From positions 1 to 52,000 of the forward strand of contig JBJEPQ010000010.1 in the NCBI GenBank assembly GCA_051881315.1: a stretch of DNA of 52,000 bases, given 5' to 3'. Made by a program: the position numbers and the translations under genes. The stretch is from CAG-488 sp051881315. GTDB lineage: Bacteria > Bacillota > Clostridia > Oscillospirales > Acutalibacteraceae. A model generated the notes under the pieces. That model was not told where the DNA came from. It did no database searches and saw only the letters and a list, made by a program, of their open reading frames with translations. Shown here piece after piece: positions 25,611 to 33,464 of this stretch (position 1 is its first letter; each line of letters starts with the position of its first letter).

Positions 25611-26186
25611 ATGTCAAATCAGGTTTTAGTCGAAACATCGGCTCGCCACGTTCATGTCACTCAGGAGGTTCTTGAAACACTCTTCGGCAAGGGATATGAG
25701 CTTACCAAGAAAAAGGATCTTTCCCAGCCGGGACAGTTCGCTTCAAACGAGAGAGTTCAGGTCATCGGACCCAAGAGCAGCTTCCCTGCCGTTTCTATCC
25801 TCGGACCCGTTCGTCCCGAAACTCAGGTTGAGCTTTCAGCATCGGACGCACGTTCGATCGGCGTAAACGCACCGTGTCGTGAGTCAGGCGACATCGCAGG
25901 AAGCGGAGCTTGCAAGCTCGTTGGTCCTGCCGGTGAGGTTGAACTCAGCGAGGGCGTTATCGTTGCAAAGCGTCACATTCATGCAACACCCGAGGACGCC
26001 GAAAAATTCGGCATCGAGGATAAGGAGATCGTTTCCGTCAAGATTGAGTCGAACGGTCGTTCGCTCGTTTTCGGCGATGTAGTTGTCAGAGTCAGCCCCA
26101 AGTATGCTCTTGCAATGCACATCGACACCGACGAGTCCAATGCGGCATTTGCAACGCCGGGACTTATGGGCGAAATAATTAAATAA
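25611..26186 (+). CDS. pduL: PduL-type phosphate acyltransferase (phosphotransacylase)
   Basis: A 191-aa enzyme that moves an acyl group between CoA and phosphate (propanoyl or acetyl), giving acyl phosphate for ATP formation. The two PduL domains each carry a metal-binding HxH: His13/His15 (SARHVHVT) and His122/His124 (AKRHIHATPEDA). The N-terminus lacks a shell-encapsulation peptide and there are no microcompartment genes nearby, so it is probably a cytosolic phosphotransacetylase for acetate fermentation. It is a single gene with its own promoter, followed by repeat copy 2. Confidence 0.88.
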   Translation: MSNQVLVETSARHVHVTQEVLETLFGKGYELTKKKDLSQPGQFASNERVQVIGPKSSFPAVSILGPVRPETQVELSASDARSIGVNAPCRESGDIAGSGACKLVGPAGEVELSEGVIVAKRHIHATPEDAEKFGIEDKEIVSVKIESNGRSLVFGDVVVRVSPKYALAMHIDTDESNAAFATPGLMGEIIK

Positions 26187-26396
26187 AGGGTTGTCGCACT
26201 AAGCGAAGACCAAAAGAAACAGAAATAAAAGCAAAAGGCTTGTATTGGATTTTTACCGATACAAGCCTTGATATTTCTTATTTAACATTAACTGCAATAT
26301 TTAATGTTTCTTTTTAGCCGTTTTTTCCGATTTGACGTATACACATACGCCGGGCATCGGAAGAAAACGGCTTCTTCATCTTATTGCGACAACCCC
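26187..26396 (+). repeat. MITE-like terminator repeat, copy 2
   Basis: About 210 bp, same orientation and structure as copy 1: left end GGGTTGTCGCACTAAGCG, right end the inverse of GGGGTTGTCGCAATAAG, with the same internal hairpins. It fills the gap between the convergent pduL (stop 26186) and EEP (stop 26419) genes, so it may terminate both. Confidence 0.85.
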
Positions 26397-26418
26397 ATTT
26401 TTATTTACTGAATTACAC

Positions 26419-27177
26419 TTAGTCCGCAAATTCAATTTCCGATACTATGGGGCAATGATCCGACGGAAATGCGCCGTTTATCTTATCCTTGACAACACGG
26501 TATTTTTTCGCCGTGAAGCCGTCGCTGATAAAGATAAAATCAATAACTGCGTCAGGACCGTTATGATGGAAGAAAGCATGGAAGGTCGGGTAATCCTCGG
26601 TGTCCTCGGCAACGAATTTGCTGTCCCTGAAAATACCGCCCTCGACCATATCAACATAGCAGTCCTCACCCTGATATACGTTGAAATCTCCCGTTACAAA
26701 CACGGGGCAATCGAGCTTTGCGGCAAACTCATTTATGAGCCTTACGCCGTTCTTTCTTGCTTCCTCGCTCACATGATCGAGGTGGGTGTTCATTGCAACA
26801 AACACCTTGCCGCTCTCCTTGTCGAGAAGCTTTGCCCACGATGTAATTCTTGTGCAGGCGGAGTCCCACGACTTTGACGGAACATCGGGAGTTTCGCTGA
26901 TCCAGAACCAGCCCTTGTCAAGAAGATCAAATTTATCTCTGCGGTAGAAAACAGGAGAAAACTCGCCCTCCTCCTTGCCGTCATCTCTGCCGACTCCGAC
27001 ATAGTCATATTCGGGCATACCCTTGATGAAAATATTCATCCAGTCGATATGAGCCTCCTGAATTCCGAAAACATCGGGCATATTGCGTCTTGTAACCTCG
27101 ATTACATCGTCCTTTCTCTCCTGCCAGCTGTGTCCGTCAGGGCCGTAGCAGAGAACATTGAATGAAAGTACCTTCAT
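26419..27177 (-). CDS. Endonuclease/exonuclease/phosphatase-family hydrolase
   Basis: A 252-aa cytoplasmic metal-dependent phosphodiesterase or phosphatase of the EEP fold. Motifs in order: FNVLCYG, FGIQEAH (metal Glu), MNTHLDH, TGDFNVYQG and SDHCPI (catalytic Asp-His). The start overlaps the rex stop by one base (TAATG), so it belongs to the acn-icd-rex operon. No signal peptide. The substrate (nucleic acid, phospholipid or sugar phosphate) is not evident, and its link to redox control is unclear. Confidence 0.85.
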   Translation of the reverse strand: MKVLSFNVLCYGPDGHSWQERKDDVIEVTRRNMPDVFGIQEAHIDWMNIFIKGMPEYDYVGVGRDDGKEEGEFSPVFYRRDKFDLLDKGWFWISETPDVPSKSWDSACTRITSWAKLLDKESGKVFVAMNTHLDHVSEEARKNGVRLINEFAAKLDCPVFVTGDFNVYQGEDCYVDMVEGGIFRDSKFVAEDTEDYPTFHAFFHHNGPDAVIDFIFISDGFTAKKYRVVKDKINGAFPSDHCPIVSEIEFAD

Positions 27178-27827
27178 TATACATTATCCTCCCTGTTCAT
27201 AATCTGATAGCTCAACGTCATCAGACTGTCGTTGAGGTGAACGTTTTCCACAGTCACACCCGAATAGTTTGAAGCGATGTCGTAATGGCTGAAATTCCAG
27301 AAATTATTGACACCAATGGCGACAAGCCTGTCAACAATCTCAGGCGTGCTTTCGCTCGGAATACAGAGCACCGCCACCTTTGGCTCAACCTCTTTGCAGT
27401 AGACCTCAAGATCCTCAATGGGATAGACGGAAAGTCCCTTTATTCTGAGATCCTGCATATTTTCTGCATTCTTATCAAAAAGTCCCACAAGCTCAAAGCC
27501 TCTGTCCTCAAACGCCATATGCGAGGCAATGGCTCTGCCGAGGTTTCCGCAGCCGATGAGTATGGTCTTAAAGCCGTTGTGTATGCCGAGGATTGCTCCG
27601 ATTTCTTTCTGAAGCTGTTCAACATTATAGCCGTAGCCCTGCTGACCGAAACCGCCGAAGCAGTTGAGATCCTGACGGATCTGTGAAGCGGTAAAGCCCA
27701 TACGCTGGGACAGCTCCTTGGAGGATATTCTCGTGATGTTTTTCTTTTTCAGTTCACCGAGGAACCTGTAATATCGGGGCAAACGCTTTATTACGGACAT
27801 TGAAACCGATTTCTTTTCCTTTGCCAC
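27177..27827 (-). CDS. rex: Redox-sensing transcriptional repressor Rex
   Basis: A 216-aa repressor that releases DNA when NADH is high. The N-terminal winged helix (about 10-80) includes ISSKELSQRMGFTASQIRQDL; the Rossmann domain has GCGNLGRAIASH for NAD(H), and a C-terminal helix for dimer swapping. It lies 13 bases after icd and overlaps the EEP gene by one base. A candidate operator lies in the acn leader, so the operon may be autoregulated. Confidence 0.95.
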   Translation of the reverse strand: MAKEKKSVSMSVIKRLPRYYRFLGELKKKNITRISSKELSQRMGFTASQIRQDLNCFGGFGQQGYGYNVEQLQKEIGAILGIHNGFKTILIGCGNLGRAIASHMAFEDRGFELVGLFDKNAENMQDLRIKGLSVYPIEDLEVYCKEVEPKVAVLCIPSESTPEIVDRLVAIGVNNFWNFSHYDIASNYSGVTVENVHLNDSLMTLSYQIMNREDNV

Positions 27828-27840
27828 AATTATCCCTCAC

Positions 27841-29010
27841 TTATTCACTGAGTTTTTTTACTGTTTCCATTACATAATCGCCGAACTCGGAGCAGGTACA
27901 GCCTGTGTCGCGTCCCGTGATCTGAAGCTTCTTTTCCGTGAACATACAGATGTCAAGAGCCTTTTCGAGCATGTCGGCTTTCTCCTGCTCTCCGATGTGT
28001 GAAAGAAGCATAACGGAAGCTCTGAGCATTGAGCAGGGATCTGCATACTGTCCTCTGCCCTCCTCAATCATTCTCGGAGCAGAGCCGTGGATAGCCTCGA
28101 ACATAGCGTACTTTTTACCGATGTTCGCACTGCCTGCCGTACCTACGCCGCCCTGGAATTCAGCCGCCTCGTCGGTGATGATATCGCCGTAGAGGTTGGG
28201 AAGAATGAATACCTTGAAGTCCTTGCGGCGCTTCGGGTCGATGAGCTTAGCGGTTGTGATGTCAATATACCATTCGTCGGTTGTGATCTCAGGATAGTCC
28301 TTGCCGATATTCTTGCAAAGGTTGAGGAACTTACCGTCGGTGGTCTTGATAATGTTAGCCTTTGTGATGATGGAAACTCTTTCCTTATGATTTCTTCTTG
28401 CATAGTCGTATGCAAGCTTTGCAATTCTCTCACAGCCCTCGGTTGTTGTTACAACGAAGTCAACCGCAAGATCGTCGGTTACGTTGACGCCCTTTGAGCC
28501 GACCGCATATGCGCCCTCGGTGTTCTCACGGAAGAAGGTCCAGTCGATGCCCTCCTCGGGAACCTTAACGGGACGAAGATTTGCAAAAAGGTCGAGAGCC
28601 TTTCTCATTGCAACGTTTGCGCTCTCGATGTTCGGCCACGGGCCGCCCTGCTGAGGAGTGGTTGTCGGTCCCTTGAGGATAACGTGGCAGGACTTCAGCT
28701 CTTCGAGAACATCGTCGGGAATTGCCTTGTTTGCGGCAACACGGTTTTCGATGGTAAGGCCGTCAATAACCTTAAATTCAACCTTGCCTGCCTTTACCTT
28801 GTCGGCAAGCATATATTCAAGAACTCTTGCGCTCTCCTTGGTGATGATGGGGCCGATGCCGTCGCCGCCGCAGACGCCGATAACGATCTTGTCGAGCTTT
28901 TCATAGTCGATAAAATCGCCCTGAGCCTTGATTGTATCGGAACGGTCGCTCTGCTCACGAATGAGAGCTTCAAATTTTTCAACTGCGTTTTTAATCTGTA
29001 ATTCTGTCAT
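27841..29010 (-). CDS. icd: Isocitrate dehydrogenase (isocitrate/isopropylmalate dehydrogenase family)
   Basis: A 389-aa cytoplasmic enzyme that oxidises isocitrate to 2-oxoglutarate and CO2. Motifs: GGDGIGP at the start of the fold, NVAMRKALDLFANLRPVK for substrate, FRENTEGAYA with the catalytic-Tyr region, KANIIKTTDG, and EAIHGSAPRM near the C-terminus. Isopropylmalate dehydrogenase is the alternative in this family, but the aconitase gene directly upstream favours isocitrate. The cofactor (NAD likely) cannot be settled by eye. Part of acn-icd-rex. Confidence 0.88.
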   Translation of the reverse strand: MTELQIKNAVEKFEALIREQSDRSDTIKAQGDFIDYEKLDKIVIGVCGGDGIGPIITKESARVLEYMLADKVKAGKVEFKVIDGLTIENRVAANKAIPDDVLEELKSCHVILKGPTTTPQQGGPWPNIESANVAMRKALDLFANLRPVKVPEEGIDWTFFRENTEGAYAVGSKGVNVTDDLAVDFVVTTTEGCERIAKLAYDYARRNHKERVSIITKANIIKTTDGKFLNLCKNIGKDYPEITTDEWYIDITTAKLIDPKRRKDFKVFILPNLYGDIITDEAAEFQGGVGTAGSANIGKKYAMFEAIHGSAPRMIEEGRGQYADPCSMLRASVMLLSHIGEQEKADMLEKALDICMFTEKKLQITGRDTGCTCSEFGDYVMETVKKLSE

Positions 29011-29091
29011 GGCTGTACTCCTAATATAGAAATTTAATTTATTTCATCTTTTTCAAAAGATATCTCAAATCTCAACGAGAGATTTTTTCGC

Positions 29092-29168
29092 CGGATCGTT
29101 TGAGGTTCCGCCGCTCATACTATGTGTATTTGCAAGGAAGCTCGGGCGATATGGCGGAAAAAGATCCG
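29092..29168 (-). repeat. Intercistronic inverted repeat between acn and icd
   Basis: CGGATC (29092-29097) and GATCCG (29163-29168) face each other, with inner GGCGG/CCGCC pairs, in the 169-base gap between acn and icd. It may be an mRNA processing or attenuation structure. No T-run follows, so a full terminator is unlikely. Confidence 0.4.
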
Positions 29169-29179
29169 TTGAAAAAAGG

Positions 29180-31114
29180 TTAGTTTTGAGACTCTCTCGT
29201 ATAATCAAGCAATCCTCCCGCAAGAAGAATATCTCTCTGACGCTCGGAAAGCTGATAATCAAGCTTGTAGCTTTCGCCTGTTGTAAGATTTTTAAGCGTT
29301 ACATCGGTGCCGTTTGCAATGCTGTCACGGATATTCTCAAGGCAAAGCTCGTCGTTCACGCTGATCTTGTCGTAATCCGCTTCATCGGCAAAGGTGAAGG
29401 GAATGATACCTGCATTGACAAGGTTTGCACAGTGAATACGTGCAAAGGACTTGGTGATGACCGCCTTAATTCCGAGATAGAGAGGAACGAGAGCCGCATG
29501 CTCACGGGACGAGCCCTGACCGTAGTTTGCGCCGCCGATGATGATGCCCTTGCCTGCCTGCTTGCAATGCTCGGCAAACTTCTCGTCGCACTGCTTGAAG
29601 CAGAAGTTTGAAAGATACGGAATATTTGAACGGTACGGCAGAATCTTCGCTCCGGCAGGCATAATGTGGTCTGTCGTGATATTGTCGCCGACCTTGAGAA
29701 CTGCCTTTGCGGTGATGTCGGCAGGCATAGCCTCGGTCTTGGGGAACGGCTTGATGTTCGGACCGTACATAACCTCAACGGAGTCTGCGTCCTCAACGCT
29801 TGCAGGCATTGCGATCATATTGTCATTGATGATGAACTCGTCGGGCATCTCGATCTCAGGCATTTCACCAAGCTCACGGGGATCGGTAAGAACACCTGTA
29901 AGGGCGGAAGCCGCCGCAACCTCGGGGCTGACAAGGTAGATACCTGCGTCCGCAGTACCCGAACGTCCCTCAAAGTTACGGTTAAAGGTACGAAGCGACA
30001 CACCCTTTGAGTTGGGAGACTGTCCCATACCGATACACGGGCCGCAAGCCGACTCAAGAATTCTTGCGCCTGCGTCAATCATATCGGAAAGCGCACCGCA
30101 CAGAGCAAGCATATTAAGCACCTGCTTTGAGCCGGGGGCGATCGAAAGGCTGACAGACGGGCAAACCGTCTTGCCCTTGAGGATAGCCGCAACCTTGAGC
30201 ATATCCATAAGAGATGAGTTTGTGCAGGAACCGATACATACCTGATCAATATGTATCTTTCCGATCTCCTGACAGCTCTTTACGTTATCGGGCATATGAG
30301 GCATTGCCGCAAGCGGAACAAGCTCATTGAGGTCAATGTCAATAACCTCGTCATAAACTGCGTCATCGTCTGCGCTGAGTTCAACCCAATCCTTTTCACG
30401 TCCCTGAGCCTTGAGGAAAGCCCTTGTGATATCGTCGGACGGGAAAATCGAGGTTGTTGCGCCGAGCTCTGCGCCCATATTGGTAATCGTCGCTCTTTCG
30501 GGCACGGAAAGAGTCTTAACGCCCTCTCCGCCGTATTCAACGATCTTGCCTACGCCGCCCTTGACGCTCATAATCTGAAGCACCTTGAGGATGATATCCT
30601 TTGCGGCAACCCACGGCTGAAGCTTGCCTGTGAGATTTACACGAACCATTTTCGGCATTGTGATATAGTATGCGCCACCTCCCATTGCAACAGCAACGTC
30701 AAGTCCGCCTGCACCCATCGCAAGCATACCAATTCCGCCGCCTGTCGGGGTGTGACTGTCAGAGCCGATAAGAGTTTTTCCGGGGATTCCGAAGCGCTCA
30801 AGATGAACCTGATGGCAGATACCGTTGCCGGGACGGGAGAAACGAAGTCCCCTTTTCTTTGCAACAGACTGAATAAAGCGGTGATCGTCAGCGTTTTCAA
30901 AGCCTGTCTGCAAGGTGTTGTGATCTATATAAGCAACGGAAAGCTCCGTTCTGACACGGTCAATTCCCATTGCCTCAAACTCAAGGTACGCCATTGTACC
31001 GGTTGCGTCCTGTGTAAGCGTCTGATCAATCCTCAGACCGATTTCACTGCCCACCGTCATATCGCCGGAAAGCAGATGATTTTTAATGATTTTCTGAGCT
31101 ATAGTGTATCCCAT
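29180..31114 (-). CDS. Aconitate hydratase
   Basis: A 644-aa iron-sulfur enzyme that isomerises citrate to isocitrate. Cluster cysteines are in CIGSCTNSS and CGPCIG; substrate motifs SDSHTPTGGG, FEGRSGT and QGSSREHAALVP are present. The open frame extends 24 codons upstream, but ATG 31114 after GGAGG and the usual MGYTIAQKI start are preferred. First gene of acn-icd-rex-EEP, giving 2-oxoglutarate for glutamate in an incomplete TCA pathway. Length fits the short monomeric aconitase subtype found in Clostridia. Confidence 0.93.
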   Translation of the reverse strand: MGYTIAQKIIKNHLLSGDMTVGSEIGLRIDQTLTQDATGTMAYLEFEAMGIDRVRTELSVAYIDHNTLQTGFENADDHRFIQSVAKKRGLRFSRPGNGICHQVHLERFGIPGKTLIGSDSHTPTGGGIGMLAMGAGGLDVAVAMGGGAYYITMPKMVRVNLTGKLQPWVAAKDIILKVLQIMSVKGGVGKIVEYGGEGVKTLSVPERATITNMGAELGATTSIFPSDDITRAFLKAQGREKDWVELSADDDAVYDEVIDIDLNELVPLAAMPHMPDNVKSCQEIGKIHIDQVCIGSCTNSSLMDMLKVAAILKGKTVCPSVSLSIAPGSKQVLNMLALCGALSDMIDAGARILESACGPCIGMGQSPNSKGVSLRTFNRNFEGRSGTADAGIYLVSPEVAAASALTGVLTDPRELGEMPEIEMPDEFIINDNMIAMPASVEDADSVEVMYGPNIKPFPKTEAMPADITAKAVLKVGDNITTDHIMPAGAKILPYRSNIPYLSNFCFKQCDEKFAEHCKQAGKGIIIGGANYGQGSSREHAALVPLYLGIKAVITKSFARIHCANLVNAGIIPFTFADEADYDKISVNDELCLENIRDSIANGTDVTLKNLTTGESYKLDYQLSERQRDILLAGGLLDYTRESQN

Positions 31115-31133
31115 AGTAACAAAAACCTCCGAC

Positions 31134-31152
31134 TTGTTTAATTTTTTAACAA
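31134..31152 (-). promoter_or_regulatory. Candidate Rex operator
   Basis: Plus strand TTGTTTAATTTTTTAACAA; its ends TTGTT and AACAA are inverted. It resembles the Rex consensus of Clostridia (TTGTTAA-N4-TTAACAA), with one extra base. It starts about six bases after the acn -10 element, where a bound repressor would block transcription, and rex is in the same operon. Confidence 0.6.
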
Positions 31153-31157
31153 TCTTT

Positions 31158-31186
31158 ATTGTATTATATAATCCCTTGTTTGTCAA
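31158..31186 (-). promoter_or_regulatory. acn-icd-rex operon promoter
   Basis: Minus strand TTGACA (31186-31181), 17 bases, TACAAT (31163-31158). Confidence 0.75.
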
Positions 31187-31239
31187 TGATTTGACGATTA
31201 TTTTCGATAAAAGATTCGCATTTTTTCAAATTAAAAATC

Positions 31240-31395
31240 GGACTGTCGCAGTAAGATGAAGAAGCCGTTTTATTCTAAACAAGAAACAGGAAAGGCTTGT
31301 ATCGGTTCAAATTCCAATACAACCCTTTCGGCTTTATTTTTCTATATTATGGCATAATCTTAGGGCTGCCCCACTCTTTCATAGTGAGACAGCCC
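31240..31395 (-). repeat. MITE-like terminator repeat, copy 3 (internally deleted, reverse orientation)
   Basis: It begins GGACTGTCGCAGTAAG, like the reverse strand of copy 1's right end, then an AAAGGCTTGTAT...ATACAA hairpin arm, and ends in a GGGCTGCCCCACT/AGTGAGACAGCCC hairpin. It lies just 3' of the dockerin gene. Its left flank (CAAATTAAAAATCGGACTG) is identical to that of copy 4. Confidence 0.75.
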
Positions 31396-31414
31396 ACTTT
31401 AATCGCTGTATCTG

Positions 31415-33196
31415 TCAGATTTTTATCATATCTACGGCAATCTTCAATATCGTCAATGCGTCAACGGAATTGATATTGCCGTCGCCGTTGGTATCGGCAT
31501 TGATTTTCTGATCATTGGTCTTGATCAAGGATGCAAGACCGACAGAGTGCTGAAGTACAATAAGGGCGTCGGCAGAGTTGATCTTTCCGTCACCGTCAAT
31601 ATCGGGATAAGCCTTGGGCATGAGGGTGATATCGGTGTTTTTTCCGCAGGTGCGGCAGATCTTATGCTTCAAGCCCTCCTGAGTAATAGTCGGACGGCGG
31701 TCGATGATCCAGTTACCCGATGCAGTGTGTCCTTTTGCAGGGATTTCATCATAAAATACTTCTCCGCAAAGCTTGCAGGTGACAATGTATTTTCCCTTCT
31801 CGGTGCAAGTTGCGGCCTTGAAAACGCTTTTTGAAACCTGAGGATGCTTACAGCCTATAACAAAGCTCGTAACATATCCTTCACCGTAACCGTTTATTCC
31901 GGCAATATAAGCCTTTGCTGTACCGATATCTGTATTATTTAGGCAAAAAATATTGTAATCCGTTCCTAAATCAATTTTTTCTCCGCTGTCAAGAACTATT
32001 TCCACAGTTGGAATCACGGCAGATGTTGTATACTGCTGTTCTTCAATATCTTTCAACGTTCCGAGAGAAAGATCCTTGACATATTCCATTTCGGGGGTTA
32101 TTCCCGAAGCGGTTATATAACTTGAAAGATTGACGTTATTCTCGACCGTAACAAATGTAAGATTATCGTCGCAAGAAGCAAACGCTTTCTTTCCGATTGC
32201 GGTATTTTTGGAGATCTTAACCCTGTTCAGAGAATAACAGTCGTTGAAAGCGATATCGCCAAGCTCTGTCAGAGTGAAAGGAAGTTCAACTTCCGAAAGA
32301 CGGTAACAGCTCTTGAATGCAGACATTCCGATACTTTCCAACCCTACCGGAAAAGATACTTTTTTCAGTCCGGTGCAGCGTTCAAAAGCCGACTCGTCAA
32401 TCTCAGTCACGCCCAACGGAATTACAAGCTCTTCAATTCCAGAACAACCATAGAAGCTGTTTTTTCCGATATATTCAAGAGTTGAGGGCAGGGTGAGACT
32501 CTTGATCTCAGCATGATTCATGAATGCGTCATACTCTATTCCAACAACAGGAAGTCCCTTATACTCGCTCGGAATTGCAACTGTATCATAGGTCATACAG
32601 AGATAATCGGTGATGATATAGCCGTTTTCTGCATCATTGAGCTTAAATGCAAGGTCGTTGACCGTATTTCTAAGGATATTAAAGGTTGCACCCGATACGG
32701 AAATCTGGTCGGAAATTACAACATGACCTGAGTTTGTCGCCTCATTTATCTGAAGCCTGAGGTTGCAATCGCCGTGTTCCGCAAGCGTTTTTACCCTGAA
32801 AACAACCTCGGCAAAATCATCGGTAAACTCATAGTTGTTTGCACCGGCAAGGCACCAGTTGACTCTGCCTGCGACCTTATGGCCTTCCGAAAAGACCTCG
32901 CCGTTGGTCTGCTTATCTCTTGCTTTCTTCAATCCCTTACCCTGTGTTACCTTAACAATCTCAAGCTTTTGAGAATCATAGATCAGGGACATATCAAGAG
33001 ATGCCGCTAAATTGAACAACTTTGGGAAATAGATCTTTGCAGTGATCTCATCACCCTGGATACAGGTTGTCGAGCTGAGCGAAACGGCAATATCCGAATC
33101 GACGGCATAGCCCGAAATCCCGATCACTCCGAAAATCAATGCGATCGAAGCAATCGCGGAAATCAATCTTTTGACTGTACTTTTCATTTTCTTCAC
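31415..33196 (-). CDS. Secreted protein with cohesin-like, leucine-rich repeat and dockerin domains
   Basis: A 593-aa exported protein (signal about 1-31). Residues 35-172 look like a cohesin-type beta-sandwich (opening IAVSLSSTTCIQGDEITAKI, later AEVVFRVKTLAE). Residues about 185-360 hold BspA-type LRR_5 repeats (ENSFYGC/ESAFERC/MSAFKSC-like units). A linker with Cys pairs (Cys474/477, Cys514/517) follows. The C-terminus (531-593) is a type I dockerin with two calcium loops, DIDGDGKINSAD and DTNGDGNINSVD. Dockerins plug into cohesins of cellulosome-like complexes; no enzyme domain is seen, so an adaptor or adhesin role is likely. The cohesin call is moderate; the dockerin is clear. Confidence 0.85.
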   Translation of the reverse strand: MKKMKSTVKRLISAIASIALIFGVIGISGYAVDSDIAVSLSSTTCIQGDEITAKIYFPKLFNLAASLDMSLIYDSQKLEIVKVTQGKGLKKARDKQTNGEVFSEGHKVAGRVNWCLAGANNYEFTDDFAEVVFRVKTLAEHGDCNLRLQINEATNSGHVVISDQISVSGATFNILRNTVNDLAFKLNDAENGYIITDYLCMTYDTVAIPSEYKGLPVVGIEYDAFMNHAEIKSLTLPSTLEYIGKNSFYGCSGIEELVIPLGVTEIDESAFERCTGLKKVSFPVGLESIGMSAFKSCYRLSEVELPFTLTELGDIAFNDCYSLNRVKISKNTAIGKKAFASCDDNLTFVTVENNVNLSSYITASGITPEMEYVKDLSLGTLKDIEEQQYTTSAVIPTVEIVLDSGEKIDLGTDYNIFCLNNTDIGTAKAYIAGINGYGEGYVTSFVIGCKHPQVSKSVFKAATCTEKGKYIVTCKLCGEVFYDEIPAKGHTASGNWIIDRRPTITQEGLKHKICRTCGKNTDITLMPKAYPDIDGDGKINSADALIVLQHSVGLASLIKTNDQKINADTNGDGNINSVDALTILKIAVDMIKI

Positions 33197-33234
33197 CCTT
33201 TCTATTTATACACATCAAATGAACTATTTATTAT

Positions 33235-33263
33235 ATTTTATATTATTCGGACAAAAATGTCAA
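33235..33263 (-). promoter_or_regulatory. Promoter of the dockerin-protein gene
   Basis: Minus strand TTGACA (33263-33258), 17 bases, TAAAAT (33240-33235), about 38 bases before the start codon. Confidence 0.7.
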
Positions 33264-33319
33264 TTAAAAATTATCAGTGTTGTTTTTCGGTAAAAAATTT
33301 GCATTTTTCAAATTAAAAA

Positions 33320-33454
33320 TCGGACTGTCGCAGTAAGAGGAAGTAGCCTGTTTTTTCTAAACAAAAAACAGGAAAGGCTTGTATCGGTTCAAACTCCAAT
33401 ACAAACCTTTCGGCTTTTTTGTTTCTTTTGTTCTTCGCTTAGTGCGGCGTACCG
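33320..33454 (-). repeat. MITE-like terminator repeat, copy 4 (internally deleted, reverse orientation)
   Basis: About 135 bp: CGGACTGTCGCAGTAAG, hairpin AAAGGCTTGTAT/ATACAAACCTTT, then GTTTCTTTTGTTCTTCGCTTAGTGCGGC, the inverse of copy 1's left end. It lacks the GGCGTAT-containing arm of copies 1 and 2. It ends 10 bases from the livF stop and probably terminates the liv operon. Confidence 0.8.
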
Positions 33455-33464
33455 TAGCTTTTTA

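Noticed and set aside
30251..31141. 296-codon plus-strand open frame
   Set aside because: Antisense to aconitase, which has full motifs and a promoter; the frame has no recognisable domain.
31240..33454. Composite transposon around the dockerin gene
   Set aside because: The flanking repeats encode no transposase, and related copies occur alone at other loci as terminators.
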